From Mesoflavibacter profundi (GTDB lineage: Bacteria > Bacteroidota > Bacteroidia > Flavobacteriales > Flavobacteriaceae), in NCBI RefSeq assembly GCF_014764305.1, contig NZ_CP061703.1:2709501-2773500 (forward strand): a DNA stretch of 64,000 bases, read 5' to 3'. Numbering within the stretch: the stretch's first letter is position 1; every line of letters begins with the position of its first letter. The position numbers and the translations under genes are program-made. Positions 1-9,712 of this stretch are shown here, piece after piece. The notes beneath the pieces were generated by a model. The model was not told the DNA's origin. It saw only the letters and a list, made by a program, of their open reading frames with translations, and did not search any database.

Positions 1-1207
1 CTTAAAAGATATCTTAGATAAAAAAGATCGTAGAATGGATATCATTAAGGACGAGTTATTAGTAGTTAAAGAAAAATATGGTGACGAGCGTAGATCTGTT
101 ATAGAATATGCTGGAGGAGATTTAAGTATTGAAGATATGATCCCAGACGAGCAAGTAGTAATTACTATTTCGCATGCTGGATATATTAAACGTACATCTT
201 TAACTGAATATAAAACACAAAATAGAGGCGGCGTTGGCCAAAAAGCTTCTACTACAAGAAACGAAGACTTTTTAGAGCATTTATTTGTTGGAACAAACCA
301 CCAATATATGTTGTTCTTCACACAAAAAGGGAAGTGTTTCTGGATGCGTGTTTACGAAATACCTGAAGGTTCAAGAACATCAAAAGGTAGAGCAATACAA
401 AACCTTATTAATATTGAACAAGATGATAAGGTTATGGCATTTATCTGTACTCAAGACCTAAAAGATGAGGATTACATAAATTCTCATTATGTCATAATGG
501 CAACTAAACAAGGTCAGGTTAAGAAAACAGCTTTAGAGCAATACTCTAGACCTCGTACTAACGGAATTAACGCAATTACCATTAAAGATAATGACGAGTT
601 ACTAGAAGCAAAACTTACAACAGGAAACAGTCAAGTAATGCTAGCTTTAAAATCTGGTAAAGCTATTAGATTTGAAGAAGCTAAGACACGTCCAATGGGT
701 AGAAATGCTTCAGGAGTTAGAGGTATTACTTTAGGTAGTGATACAGATGAAGTAATAGGAATGGTAACGATAGAAAATCCGCAAGAAGAAACAGTTCTTG
801 TAGTATCAGAAAACGGTTATGGTAAAAGAACTTATATAGACGATCCAGAAACTGGAGACGAAATTTACCGTATAACAAATAGAGGCGGTAAAGGTGTAAA
901 AACAATATCTATTACAGAAAAAACAGGTAATCTAGTAGCTATAAAAAGTGTAACAGATTCTGATGATTTAATGATTATAAACAAATCGGGAATTGCAATA
1001 AGATTAGCACTAGAAAACTTACGTATTATGGGTAGAGCTACTCAAGGTGTTAGACTAATTAATCTAAAAGGAAAAGATTCTATCGCAGCAGTCGCAAAAG
1101 TGATGAAAGACGAAGATGAAGAAACTGAAGATATAGAACTAACAGATCTTGAAAATACAGAAAATTTAGATAGTGGCACAACTATTGATACTAACGAAGA
1201 AGAATAA
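1..1207 (+). CDS. gyrA: DNA gyrase subunit A, C-terminal part (5' truncated by window edge)
   Basis: Type II topoisomerase subunit that breaks and rejoins DNA; this fragment holds the end of the coiled-coil tail (KDRRMDIIKDELL) and the C-terminal beta-pinwheel that wraps DNA. The reading frame is open from the first bases, so the gene starts upstream of the window; about 400 residues are present. The GyrA-box is seen as QNRGGVGQ in the first blade, and further blade repeats follow (for example NRGGKGVK and MGRATQGVR). The last ~35 residues are strongly acidic (DEDEETEDIE...TNEEE), a tail that in other gyrases tunes wrapping and supercoiling. A TPR protein follows 32 bases downstream on the same strand. 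Confidence 0.96.
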   Translation, partial: LKDILDKKDRRMDIIKDELLVVKEKYGDERRSVIEYAGGDLSIEDMIPDEQVVITISHAGYIKRTSLTEYKTQNRGGVGQKASTTRNEDFLEHLFVGTNHQYMLFFTQKGKCFWMRVYEIPEGSRTSKGRAIQNLINIEQDDKVMAFICTQDLKDEDYINSHYVIMATKQGQVKKTALEQYSRPRTNGINAITIKDNDELLEAKLTTGNSQVMLALKSGKAIRFEEAKTRPMGRNASGVRGITLGSDTDEVIGMVTIENPQEETVLVVSENGYGKRTYIDDPETGDEIYRITNRGGKGVKTISITEKTGNLVAIKSVTDSDDLMIINKSGIAIRLALENLRIMGRATQGVRLINLKGKDSIAAVAKVMKDEDEETEDIELTDLENTENLDSGTTIDTNEEE

Positions 1208-1239
1208 CATTTAAATTAAAAATCAAACTAAGTAAAAAA

Positions 1240-2472
1240 ATGAAAAAACAATTGATTATAGCTTTAGCTTTATTTGTATCTGTATTTTCTTTTGCGCAAA
1301 AAAAAGAAATTAAAGCATTAGAAAAAGCAGTAAAAAGCAGCAATTTTGCTGAGGCAAAAACTATTGCATCACAATTAAACTCCCAATTGTCTGCAATGGA
1401 TGATAAGCTAAAAACTAAATTCTATTTAGCTTCTGCTCAAGCATTTTATGCTAATGGTACAGCAAGCGGAAACGATTTGGATAAAGCAATAGAAAATGTA
1501 GTAAATGCAGGAGCAGAAGGAGCAGAGTTTAAAAGAACAATGGAAAATGATCTTTTAACAAAAGCAAATAACTTTTATACAAACAAAAAATTTAACAAAG
1601 CTGCACAAATTTTTAAAAGTATGTATAAAGTAAATCCAGAAGCTCAAGATTATTTATACTATGCAGCAGTAAGTTACATAGGTGCTAATGATTTTGATAA
1701 TGCATTAGATGTATATTTAGAATTAGATAAATTAGGATATACAGGAGAACAAACTGTTTATGTTGCAACAAACAAAGAAACAGGAAATGTAGATTCTTTC
1801 AACAGTAAATCTGAAAGAGATTTATATGTAAAAGGAGGAACACATACTAATCCTGCTGACGAAACTTCTGAGTCTAAAGCTGCAGAAATCACTAAAAATA
1901 TTGCATTAATTTATGTGAATAAAGGTGAAAATGATAAAGCATTAGCAGCAATAGAAAAAGCTAAGCAAGCAAACCCAGAAGATGTTAACTTATTAATTAA
2001 TGAGGCTAATATTTATTTTAAAATGGGTGACGAAGCTAAGTTTCAGTCATTATTACAAGCAGCAGCTCAAAAAGATCCAAACAATCCAGAATTACATTAT
2101 AATATTGGTGTAATTTATATGAATAACAAAGAAATTGAAAAAGCAAGAGCTTCTTTTGATAAAGTGTTAAGTATAAATCCAGCCAATGCAGATGCAGCAT
2201 TAAACTTATCTACGACATATTTAGAAGAAGGAAATGCTTTAATCGAGCAAATGAATTCTTTAGGAACAAGTAGAGCAGATGATTTAAAATATGAAGAACT
2301 TAAGAATAAAAAATCTTCGTTATTTGAAAAATCAGCACAAACTTTATTAGATTTCAAAAATAAAAACACGAACGCTCCAAACTCAATATTAGAGCAGTTA
2401 CGTAATATTTATCAAGCTTTAGGAGAAACTGAAAAAGCTAAAGCAATTTCAGCTGAATTAGAAGGTAGATAA
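1240..2472 (+). CDS. secreted/periplasmic tetratricopeptide repeat protein
   Basis: 410-residue protein with a clear N-terminal signal peptide (MKKQLIIALALFVSVFSFAQ, cleavage expected near FAQ-KK). The rest is alpha-helical with TPR-like repeats: around residues 137-165 (AVSYIGANDFDNALDVYLEL), 225-250, 255-280 and 285-335 (YNIGVIYMNNKEIEKARASF). TPR arrays bind other proteins; the partner cannot be told. It lies 32 bases after gyrA, an arrangement I believe is common in flavobacteria, so co-transcription is plausible. A strong hairpin terminator follows 18 bases after the stop codon. The fold assignment is good; the function is unknown. Confidence 0.9.
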   Translation: MKKQLIIALALFVSVFSFAQKKEIKALEKAVKSSNFAEAKTIASQLNSQLSAMDDKLKTKFYLASAQAFYANGTASGNDLDKAIENVVNAGAEGAEFKRTMENDLLTKANNFYTNKKFNKAAQIFKSMYKVNPEAQDYLYYAAVSYIGANDFDNALDVYLELDKLGYTGEQTVYVATNKETGNVDSFNSKSERDLYVKGGTHTNPADETSESKAAEITKNIALIYVNKGENDKALAAIEKAKQANPEDVNLLINEANIYFKMGDEAKFQSLLQAAAQKDPNNPELHYNIGVIYMNNKEIEKARASFDKVLSINPANADAALNLSTTYLEEGNALIEQMNSLGTSRADDLKYEELKNKKSSLFEKSAQTLLDFKNKNTNAPNSILEQLRNIYQALGETEKAKAISAELEGR

Positions 2473-2490
2473 TTAATTTATAAACCTATA

Positions 2491-2520
2491 AAAAAGCTTC
2501 CCATTGGGAAGCTTTTTTTT
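2491..2520. terminator. bidirectional rho-independent terminator
   Basis: A 12-bp perfect stem (AAAAAGCTTCCC / GGGAAGCTTTTT) with a 3-nt loop, flanked by A-runs on the left and T-runs on the right, lies between the convergent TPR gene (plus) and the C40 peptidase gene (minus). It can end transcripts coming from both sides. Confidence 0.92.
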
Positions 2521-2523
2521 TAT

Positions 2524-3273
2524 TTATATAATCTTTTTAATGACTCTTAATTTGTGTGTATGCATACGTTTATCTGCGTTGTAAATACCAGAATGATCTA
2601 ATCGGTCAATTCTAACTTTTCCATGAGCGTGAATTATATAATTGTCTTGCATGATAATACCAACGTGTATAATATTACCTTCATTATTATCAAAAAAAGC
2701 TAAATCGCCAGGCTCACTTTCTTCAATAAAACTTAAAGCTTCACCTTGTGTCGCTTGCTGAGAGGCGTCTCTTAATAATTTATAACCGTTCAATTTATAA
2801 ACCATTTGAGTAAATCCACTACAATCTATTCCAAAAGGTGTTTTTCCGCCCCAAAGGTAAGGTGCGTTTAAGTATTTAAATGCAGTTGTAATAATATTTG
2901 ATTTAGGTTGTATTATATTGCAAAAAGGACCTTCATAAGTGTGTTTAAGCGCATCCAATCCATTTAAGGTAGACCCTAAAACAATAGTGTTTAGTTGTTC
3001 GTTTTCATCTTGAATACATTCTACTAAATCTGTACTTACTTTAAGCGGATTATCATTTAAGCTTTTGTATAAAACTTCGTCTATTTCAAAATATTGTTTA
3101 TTATCAATCCAGCCTTCATATTTATCAAAAGCTAGTCTAATTCTACTCCATTTTTTACGTTGCTCTAAGATTTTAAAGGTGTCTCCGTATAAAACTTGAG
3201 ACACCATTTCGGAAGTATCGTCAGATTCTAATCTAAGAGGAACAATGCTTAAATTACAAATTCCGTATTGCAT
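2524..3273 (-). CDS. C40 family cysteine peptidase (SH3b + NlpC/P60)
   Basis: Peptidoglycan hydrolase-type peptidase, expected to cut between D-Glu and the diamino acid of stem peptides. Residues ~1-60 look like a bacterial SH3 domain (GDTFKILEQRKKWSRIRL), followed by a second SH3-like part and an NlpC/P60 domain at ~125-245. The catalytic triad is visible: Cys151 in GIDCSGF, His203 in IIHVGI and a third polar residue His215 in IIHAHG. No signal peptide is apparent at this start, so either it acts in the cytoplasm on recycled muropeptides (as YkfC-type enzymes do) or it is exported another way. It follows the thiolase gene by 9 bases, so the two are probably one transcript. Confidence 0.9.
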   Translation of the reverse strand: MQYGICNLSIVPLRLESDDTSEMVSQVLYGDTFKILEQRKKWSRIRLAFDKYEGWIDNKQYFEIDEVLYKSLNDNPLKVSTDLVECIQDENEQLNTIVLGSTLNGLDALKHTYEGPFCNIIQPKSNIITTAFKYLNAPYLWGGKTPFGIDCSGFTQMVYKLNGYKLLRDASQQATQGEALSFIEESEPGDLAFFDNNEGNIIHVGIIMQDNYIIHAHGKVRIDRLDHSGIYNADKRMHTHKLRVIKKII

Positions 3274-3282
3274 TATATTTTT

Positions 3283-4461
3283 TTAGTGACGTTCTAATAC
3301 TAAAGCAGAAGCTCCTCCGCCACCATTACAGATAGCTGCAGCTCCTATTTTTGCATCGTTTTGTTCTAAAACATTTAACAACGTAATTAATATTCTTACT
3401 CCAGAACATCCTAATGGGTGACCTAAAGATACAGCGCCTCCATTTACATTAACATTAGAATCGTTTAAGCCTAAAATTTTCATATTAGCTAGACCTACAA
3501 CTGAGAATGCTTCATTAAATTCAAAGTAATCAACATCTTCAATTTTAACACCAGCTTTATCTAAAGCTTTTGGTAATGCTTTTGCAGGAGCAGTAGTAAA
3601 CCATTCTGGTTCGTGTGCAGCATCTGCATAGCCTTTAATTGTAGCCAAAGGTTTTAGACCTAATTCTTTTGCTTTATCAGCACTCATTAAAACCATTGCT
3701 CCAGCACCATCATTTATTGTTGATGCATTTGCAGCAGTCACTGTACCTTCTTTTGTAAAAGCAGGTCTTAAAGCAGGAATTTTTTCTAATTTAACATTAG
3801 TATACTCTTCATCTTTAGAAACAATTATTGGTTCTCCTCGACGTTGTGGTACTTCTACAGGAACTACTTCATTATCAAATTTTCCGTTTTCCCAAGCATC
3901 TGCAGATCGTTTGTAAGATTGTATGGCATAAGCATCTTGATCTTCTCTTGTAAATCCGTATTTATCTGCACAAGCATCTGCACATACTCCCATTGCGTTT
4001 TGGCCGTAAGCATCTACTAATCCATCCTTTTGCATACCGTCAATTAATGTTGCAGGACCAAATTTAGTTGCAGATCTTGCATGAAAATAATGCGGAATTA
4101 AGCTCATATTTTCCATTCCTCCAGCAACAATAATGTCTGCATCTCCTAAAGCTATACTTTGGGCAGCTTGCATTACGGTTTTCATACCAGAAGAACATAC
4201 TTTATTTACTGTTGTACAAGGTACTGTGTTAGGTATACCTGCATAAATAGCTGCTTGTCTTGCTGGTGCTTGACCAACTCCTGCTTGTACCACATTACCC
4301 ATTAATACTTCTTGTACTAATTCTGGTTTTAAATTAATTCTTTCTAAAGCTCCTTTAATAGCTATAGCACCAAGTTTAGGTGCAGATACTGTACTTAAAG
4401 CTCCTAAAAAACTACCAATTGGTGTTCTTGCTGCAGAGACAATTACAACTTCTTTACTCAT
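3283..4461 (-). CDS. acetyl-CoA C-acetyltransferase (thiolase)
   Basis: Condenses or cleaves acetyl-CoA units (2 acetyl-CoA to acetoacetyl-CoA, or the reverse at the end of beta-oxidation). At 392 residues it has the normal thiolase length. All catalytic residues are where the well-studied thiolases have them: Cys89 in [10 protein letters not shown] (acyl carrier), His348 in GHPLGCSG and Cys378 in CNGGGGAS (proton transfer). NEAF near residue 318 is also present. It is first in a minus-strand pair with the C40 peptidase. Whether it is biosynthetic or degradative cannot be decided here, because no other fatty-acid genes are adjacent. Confidence 0.95.
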   Translation of the reverse strand: MSKEVVIVSAARTPIGSFLGALSTVSAPKLGAIAIKGALERINLKPELVQEVLMGNVVQAGVGQAPARQAAIYAGIPNTVPCTTVNKVCSSGMKTVMQAAQSIALGDADIIVAGGMENMSLIPHYFHARSATKFGPATLIDGMQKDGLVDAYGQNAMGVCADACADKYGFTREDQDAYAIQSYKRSADAWENGKFDNEVVPVEVPQRRGEPIIVSKDEEYTNVKLEKIPALRPAFTKEGTVTAANASTINDGAGAMVLMSADKAKELGLKPLATIKGYADAAHEPEWFTTAPAKALPKALDKAGVKIEDVDYFEFNEAFSVVGLANMKILGLNDSNVNVNGGAVSLGHPLGCSGVRILITLLNVLEQNDAKIGAAAICNGGGGASALVLERH

Positions 4462-4540
4462 AAATTTTTCTGTTTTTAATATTGCAACGAAATTACTAAT
4501 TTTTTAGTAAAATTTAGACCATTCTATACTTTATAACTCA

Positions 4541-4569
4541 TTATTAAGTCTATTTATTTGTTACTTTTG
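4541..4569 (+). promoter_or_regulatory. possible Bacteroidota-type promoter for the pgpH-like gene
   Basis: A TACTTTTG box (4562-4569) fits the TAnnTTTG -7 consensus, and a weak -33 match (TTA at 4541-4543) lies 18 bases upstream. The start codon follows 20 bases later. The -33 box is not a perfect TTG, so confidence is modest. Confidence 0.35.
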
Positions 4570-4589
4570 AAAAAGTTTAGACTAATTAT

Positions 4590-6632
4590 ATGGAATACAG
4601 CATTAATACATTTTATAAAAATCATTCTCACATATATAAAATTTTACTTTTTATAGCTACAACTTTTTTAATTGTATTTATGTTTCCTAAAAGCGGAAGG
4701 TTTAAATATAATTTTGAAAAGGGCAAACCTTGGCAAACAGAAAATTTATATGCACCTTTTGATTTTGCTATTCAAAAAAAGCCTGCTGATTTAGCAAAAG
4801 AGAAAGAATTACTTAAACAACAATCTTCAGCTTATTTTAATAGAGATAAAACTGTAAAAAATGATGTTATCAAAAACTTTAATTCAGTTTTTGATAAAAC
4901 ATTTAACGACACATTACAATTTAAAACCGAATTAAAAAATCAAGCATTAAGTATTATTTCTAAATTCTACGAATACGGAATTATAAACGAAAATTTAAAA
5001 TTTTCTAATAATAAAAAAATTGTAATTCTAGAAGACAATCAAGAAGTTGAAGCAACAGAGTTTAAAAATTTATATAATCAAACCGAAGTTAAATCTACAA
5101 TAGAAAATACGTTAACAAATGTGTTTTCTAATTCAAGTAAAAATGCATTAATAGCTGTGTTCTTTAATGTAATTAAACCTAATTTAACCTACGATAAAAC
5201 ATTAACAGAAAATGTTTTAAATGAATCTTTACAAACTGTATCTATAAATAGAGGTGTTGTAGAAAAAGAAACCTTAATCATTTCTAAAGGTGAAATTGTT
5301 AACGATAATAAATTTCAGATATTAAATTCTTTATCAAAAGAATATGAATCCAAAGATTGGACAAAATCCAATTACTATTGGATAGTCTTTGCTTATACAT
5401 TATTAGTGGCATTAGCACTTTTAATGCTATTGCTTTTTATTAGAAAATATAGATTAGATGTTTACAATAATAATACTAAAGTGACATTTATTTTCTTCAA
5501 TGTTTTAGTTGTAGTTTTATTAACAACACTAATTATTAATTACAAATCTGAATATGTTTATATAGTCCCAATAGCTATTTTGCCACTTGTGTTAAAAGCC
5601 TTTTTTGATGCGAGATTAGGACTGTTTACTCATGTAATCACAGTTTTATTATTAGGATCTATTGTGCCTAATAGTTATGAGTATATGTTTTTACAAATTA
5701 TAGCTGGAATAGTTACAATTTTAACCGTATCCGAGCTGTATAAGCGAGCAAATTTATTTATCTCGGTTGGACAAATTACATTAATTTATATTATAGCCTA
5801 CTTTGCATTTTTTGTTATTCATGAAGCAAGTATAGAAAACATTCACAAGCAAACCTTTGTATTGTTTATCTTATGTGGTTTAGCAACTCTATTTGTTCAA
5901 CCATTAATTTACATATATGAAAAACTTTTTGGTTTAGTGTCAGATGTTTCTTTATTAGAATTATCAGATACAAACTCTAGATTGTTAAAAGAATTGTCAA
6001 ATAAAGCACCAGGAACGTTTCATCATTCTTTAAATGTAGCCAATTTAGCTGAAGCTTCTGCTAACGAAATAAATGCTAATGCTATGCTTGTAAGAGTAGG
6101 AGCATTGTATCACGATATTGGCAAAATGAAAAATCCTACTTTTTTTACTGAAAATCAATCGTCAGGAATAAATAGTCATGATGAATTATCGCCTAAAGAA
6201 AGTGCTCAAATTATAATAAATCACGTTATTAACGGAATTGAAATTGCTAAGAAAAATAATTTACCAGACAGAGTAATTGACTTCATTAGAACTCATCACG
6301 GTACAAGTCAAGTTTATTATTTCTATATGAAAGAAAAGGCTAACAACGAAGATGTAAACATAGAGGATTTTACATATCCTGGTCCAAAGCCATTTAGTAA
6401 AGAAACTGCAATATTAATGATGTGTGATAGTGTAGAAGCTGCCTCAAAAAGTTTAAAAGAACCAACATCATCAAAGATTGATAATTTTGTTGAAAATATC
6501 ATAAATAAACAAAAAGACGAAGGACAATTTTTAAATGCGGATATTACCTTTAAAGAAATCGAAGCAATAAAAAAGGTGTTAAAACGCAAGCTAGCAAACA
6601 TTTACCATCTAAGAATAGAATATCCAGAATAA
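4590..6632 (+). CDS. 7TM-HD domain phosphohydrolase, PgpH-like c-di-AMP phosphodiesterase
   Basis: 680-residue membrane protein. It has one N-terminal transmembrane helix (~16-33), an extracytoplasmic 7TMR-HDED-type region (~35-255), about seven transmembrane helices (~258-450) and a cytoplasmic HD domain. HD metal ligands are visible: His478/His479 in FHHSLN, His508-Asp509 in YHDIGKM and His569/His570 in THHGTS. In Listeria and other bacteria, PgpH of the same architecture hydrolyses the second messenger c-di-AMP, which controls potassium and osmotic balance; this function is inferred by family. The gene is preceded by a possible TAnnTTTG promoter and followed by the tRNA cluster. Confidence 0.92.
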   Translation: MEYSINTFYKNHSHIYKILLFIATTFLIVFMFPKSGRFKYNFEKGKPWQTENLYAPFDFAIQKKPADLAKEKELLKQQSSAYFNRDKTVKNDVIKNFNSVFDKTFNDTLQFKTELKNQALSIISKFYEYGIINENLKFSNNKKIVILEDNQEVEATEFKNLYNQTEVKSTIENTLTNVFSNSSKNALIAVFFNVIKPNLTYDKTLTENVLNESLQTVSINRGVVEKETLIISKGEIVNDNKFQILNSLSKEYESKDWTKSNYYWIVFAYTLLVALALLMLLLFIRKYRLDVYNNNTKVTFIFFNVLVVVLLTTLIINYKSEYVYIVPIAILPLVLKAFFDARLGLFTHVITVLLLGSIVPNSYEYMFLQIIAGIVTILTVSELYKRANLFISVGQITLIYIIAYFAFFVIHEASIENIHKQTFVLFILCGLATLFVQPLIYIYEKLFGLVSDVSLLELSDTNSRLLKELSNKAPGTFHHSLNVANLAEASANEINANAMLVRVGALYHDIGKMKNPTFFTENQSSGINSHDELSPKESAQIIINHVINGIEIAKKNNLPDRVIDFIRTHHGTSQVYYFYMKEKANNEDVNIEDFTYPGPKPFSKETAILMMCDSVEAASKSLKEPTSSKIDNFVENIINKQKDEGQFLNADITFKEIEAIKKVLKRKLANIYHLRIEYPE

Positions 6633-6658
6633 AATTCTAAAAAAAAGATTAAAAATTG

Positions 6659-6689
6659 TTGTGTTCTACCATATGAAACATTACATTTG
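6659..6689 (+). promoter_or_regulatory. promoter of the tRNA cluster
   Basis: TTG at 6659-6661, a 20-base spacer and TACATTTG at 6682-6689 match the Bacteroidota/flavobacterial -33/-7 promoter pattern. Transcription would begin near 6695, about 30 bases before tRNA-Ser. Confidence 0.6.
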
Positions 6690-6726
6690 CATCCGCAATT
6701 TTGTTGCAAAGTTCATTAAATGAATT

Positions 6727-6808
6727 GGAGAGGTGGCAGAGTGGTAATGCAGCAGCCTGCTAAGCTGTCATCCTTAGGGATGCCCGGGTTCGAATCCCGG
6801 TCTCTCCG
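6727..6808 (+). tRNA. tRNA-Ser(GCU)
   Basis: The cloverleaf folds well: the acceptor stem GGAGAGG pairs with TCTCTCC (one G-U), and the anticodon stem 6752-6756/6764-6768 encloses the loop CTGCTAA with anticodon GCT at 6759-6761. There is a short variable arm with TCCTTAGGGA character and a T-arm containing GGTTCGAATCCC. It reads AGC/AGU serine codons. The 3' CCA is not encoded (the discriminator G is followed by CAT). First gene of a three-tRNA transcript. Confidence 0.95.
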
Positions 6809-6825
6809 CATTAGATAACCAATTT

Positions 6826-6900
6826 CGGGGTGTAGCGTAGCCCGGTTATCGCGCCGCGTTTGGGACGCGGAGGTCGCAGGTTCGAATCCTGCCACCCCGA
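6826..6900 (+). tRNA. tRNA-Pro(UGG)
   Basis: Acceptor stem CGGGGTG/CACCCCG, anticodon stem CCGCG/CGCGG around loop TTTGGGA (anticodon TGG), T-arm GCAGGTTCGAATCCTGC, discriminator A. The C1-G72 pair is the usual proline identity element. CCA is not encoded. It lies 17 bases after tRNA-Ser. Confidence 0.95.
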
Positions 6901-6909
6901 CATTTTATC

Positions 6910-6983
6910 GGTCGCGTAGCTCAGTTGGATAGAGCATCTGCCTTCTAAGCAGACGGTCACAGGTTCGAATCCTGTCGCGATCA
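6910..6983 (+). tRNA. tRNA-Arg(UCU)
   Basis: Acceptor stem GGTCGCG/CGCGATC, D-arm GCTCAGTTGGATAGAGC, anticodon arm TCTGC-CTTCTAA-GCAGA with anticodon TCT, T-arm ACAGGTTCGAATCCTGT, discriminator A. It reads AGA/AGG, the main arginine codons in this AT-rich genome. CCA is not encoded. A terminator hairpin starts two bases after the gene end. Confidence 0.95.
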
Positions 6984-6985
6984 CA

Positions 6986-7018
6986 AAAAGCCTTACTAAT
7001 TTTAGTAAGGCTTTTTTG
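6986..7018 (+). terminator. rho-independent terminator of the tRNA cluster
   Basis: A 14-bp stem (6986-6999 with 7002-7015, AAAAGCCTTACTAA / TTAGTAAGGCTTTT) is followed by a T-run. It sits directly after tRNA-Arg and separates the tRNA transcript from the repair operon. Confidence 0.92.
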
Positions 7019-7088
7019 TTTGTGGTTAAAAATTAGTTAAGTCTACTATAATTTTATGATTTTGGTTGTATTTTGTAGTTAAAAACGC

Positions 7089-8111
7089 TTGAAATTCATA
7101 AAATTCACTAAAAAAGGTATTTACTGCATACCAGGAAAATTTTATTTAGATCCATGGTATCCTGTAGATTATGCTATAATTTCTCATGGACACGCAGATC
7201 ATTCAAGATGGGGAAATAAGCATTATTTGTGTCATCAGGACTCAAAAAACATACTGCTTCATCGCTTAGGTAAAGACATTTCAATAGAAACTTTAAATTT
7301 CAATGAAATAAAAACTATAAATGGTGTAAAAGTTTCATTTTATCCTGCAGGACATATTATCGGTTCTGTTCAAATAAAGCTTGAATATAAAGGAAAAGTT
7401 GTTGTGTTTTCTGGTGATTACAAAACAAATCCAGATTTTATAACGACACCTTTTGAGCCAGTAAAATGTCACGAATTTATTACAGAAAGCACTTTTGGTT
7501 TACCAATTTACAGTTGGAAAGCAGAAACTGTATTACAAAACCAACTACAGCAATGGATTGTAAACAACCAAAAACAAAATAAAACTAGTGTGTTTTTTGG
7601 TTACTCTTTGGGTAAAGCGCAAAGAATTATGTCTTTAGTAGATGGAATTGATGAGGTTTATGTGCATTCAGCAATAAACAATTTAAATCAAGCTATTTCT
7701 AAATCTGGAATTATTTTACCAAAATCAAAACTTATCACTTCAGATTTCAATAAAAAAGACATTCAAAATAAAATAGTAATTCTTCCTCCAGCTTTATTGG
7801 GCTCTAATCTTCTCAAAAAGATTCCTAATGCAGCAACTGCTATTTGTTCTGGTTGGATGCAAATAAGAGGAAATAGACGTTGGAAAGGCGTTGATGCTGG
7901 CTTTGCAGTTAGTGATCATGCAGATTGGGACGGACTACTTTCTGCTGTTAGAGCTACCGAAGCTGAGAAAGTTTACGTCACTCATGGTTCGCAAGCTGTA
8001 TTTTCTAAGTATTTAAATGAAATTGGTATAGAAAGTCAAGAAGTTGTCACGGAATATGGTACAGAAGACAACGAAGGTGCAAAAGACCAACAATTAACAA
8101 CTGCTAGCTAA
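7089..8111 (+). CDS. ligase-associated DNA exonuclease (metallo-beta-lactamase fold)
   Basis: 340-residue MBL-fold nuclease of the type found next to bacterial ATP-dependent ligases and Lhr-like helicases; related to SNM1/CPSF73-like nucleases. The metal-binding signature HGHADH is at residues 33-38, with further ligand regions at SGDYKTNPD (~residues 103-111) and VSDHADWDG (~275). The start is a TTG at 7089-7091, because no ATG lies in a suitable place upstream and the family normally begins close to this residue. It overlaps the ligase gene by one base (TAATG), which indicates translational coupling. Expected role: trimming DNA ends during repair, inferred from family and context. Confidence 0.9.
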   Translation: MKFIKFTKKGIYCIPGKFYLDPWYPVDYAIISHGHADHSRWGNKHYLCHQDSKNILLHRLGKDISIETLNFNEIKTINGVKVSFYPAGHIIGSVQIKLEYKGKVVVFSGDYKTNPDFITTPFEPVKCHEFITESTFGLPIYSWKAETVLQNQLQQWIVNNQKQNKTSVFFGYSLGKAQRIMSLVDGIDEVYVHSAINNLNQAISKSGIILPKSKLITSDFNKKDIQNKIVILPPALLGSNLLKKIPNAATAICSGWMQIRGNRRWKGVDAGFAVSDHADWDGLLSAVRATEAEKVYVTHGSQAVFSKYLNEIGIESQEVVTEYGTEDNEGAKDQQLTTAS

Positions 8112-9712
8112 TGAAACAGTTTTCACAACTCATAAATTCATTAGAAATCACCAATAAAACTAATGCCAAATTAGATGCATTAGTCAATTTTTTTGAAACT
8201 ACTTTAGATAAAGATAAACTCTGGCTAATTGCTTTATTTACAGGAAAAAGACCTAAAAGACCTGTAAAAACATCTTTATTAAAACAATGGTGCATTGAAG
8301 AAACTGATCTACCAGAATGGCTGTTCTTAGAATCTTACAGCACGGTTGGTGATTTAGGAGAAACCTTGTCTTTATTATTGCCAGAACCTTCTAATACGAT
8401 TGATAAACCGTTACATATTTATATGGACGAGCTTAAGCAACTTTCAACTAAACCTGATGATGAAAAAAAAGCTTATGTGTTGAATGCTTGGCGACATTTA
8501 GATACGCAACAACGCTTTATTTTTAATAAGTTAATTGGTGGAAGTTTTAGAATTGGCGTCTCTAAAAAAACTTTAGTAAATGCACTTTCTAGACTAACCA
8601 ATGTCGATGCCAACCAACTGATGCATAGTATTATTGGGCAATGGGACATCAATTCTATTTCATTTGAAGACTTAATAAACGGTTCGCATATCAATTACGA
8701 TAATTCAAAACCTTATCCGTTTTGTTTAGCATATAGTTTGGAGAAAAATCTTGACGAATTAGGCTCAGTTTCAGACTGGCAAGTCGAATATAAATGGGAC
8801 GGAATTAGAGGTCAAATCGTAAAACGAAATAACGAAATTTACATTTGGTCAAGAGGCGAAGAGTTGGTTACAAAACAATTTCCCGAGCTAGTTGAAATTG
8901 TTTCAACCATAAAAGAAGATTTTGTATTAGATGGCGAAATTCTTGCTGTTAAAGATCAATCTGTGTTATTATTTAACGACTTACAGAAGCGATTAAACAG
9001 AAAAACCATTTCAAAAAAACTATTACAAGACGTACCAATTGGCTTTTTTGCTTACGATATTTTAGAAATTAATGATGAAGATTTAAGAGCGAAAAGCCTT
9101 CAGTTTAGAAGAAATACGCTTGAAAAACTCTTTAGTGATAATCAATTATCAAAACCAAATTTTAAACTTTCAGAAGTCATTCAATTTGATAAATGGGAAG
9201 AATTAAATGTGATAAGAAATGAAGCCAGATTGCATAATAGCGAAGGATTAATGCTGAAACAAAAACAATCTAAATATCATGTTGGTCGTAAAAAAGGCGA
9301 TTGGTGGAAATGGAAAGTAGACCCTTTAACCATTGATGCAGTGATGATTTACGCGCAAAAGGGTAGCGGTAGAAGAAGTAGTAAATACACAGATTATACG
9401 TTTGCGGTAAAAACAGAAGACGGTTTAGTAACAGTTGCTAAAGCCTATTCTGGCTTGACAAACGATGAAATTACCGAAATTTCTAGATGGGTTAATAAAA
9501 ATGCTATCGAAAAATTTGGTCCTGTAAGAACTGTAAAACCAAAATTAGTTTTTGAGATTGCTTTTGAAGGTATCGCTTTTAGTAAACGTCACAAAAGTGG
9601 AGTAGCACTACGTTTTCCAAGAATAAAACGCTGGCGAAAAGATAAACCCGTTTCAGAAATTGATACTATAGAAACTGTTAAACAACTTATTACAAATCCG
9701 TTAGATGTCTAA
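8111..9712 (+). CDS. ATP-dependent DNA ligase of the ligase-associated repair operon
   Basis: Seals nicks in DNA using ATP, distinct from the NAD-dependent LigA that does replication work. The 533 residues are arranged as an N-terminal DNA-binding domain (~1-200), an adenylation domain (~205-410) and an OB-fold domain (~415-530). The active-site lysine is Lys228 in EYKWDGIRGQ (KxDG). Motif III (FFAYDILE), motif IV (SEGLMLKQ), motif V (DWWKWK) and a C-terminal FPRIKRWRKDK motif VI are all visible. It is second in a four-gene operon, overlapping its upstream neighbour by 1 base and the helicase by 8 bases. Confidence 0.95.
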   Translation: MKQFSQLINSLEITNKTNAKLDALVNFFETTLDKDKLWLIALFTGKRPKRPVKTSLLKQWCIEETDLPEWLFLESYSTVGDLGETLSLLLPEPSNTIDKPLHIYMDELKQLSTKPDDEKKAYVLNAWRHLDTQQRFIFNKLIGGSFRIGVSKKTLVNALSRLTNVDANQLMHSIIGQWDINSISFEDLINGSHINYDNSKPYPFCLAYSLEKNLDELGSVSDWQVEYKWDGIRGQIVKRNNEIYIWSRGEELVTKQFPELVEIVSTIKEDFVLDGEILAVKDQSVLLFNDLQKRLNRKTISKKLLQDVPIGFFAYDILEINDEDLRAKSLQFRRNTLEKLFSDNQLSKPNFKLSEVIQFDKWEELNVIRNEARLHNSEGLMLKQKQSKYHVGRKKGDWWKWKVDPLTIDAVMIYAQKGSGRRSSKYTDYTFAVKTEDGLVTVAKAYSGLTNDEITEISRWVNKNAIEKFGPVRTVKPKLVFEIAFEGIAFSKRHKSGVALRFPRIKRWRKDKPVSEIDTIETVKQLITNPLDV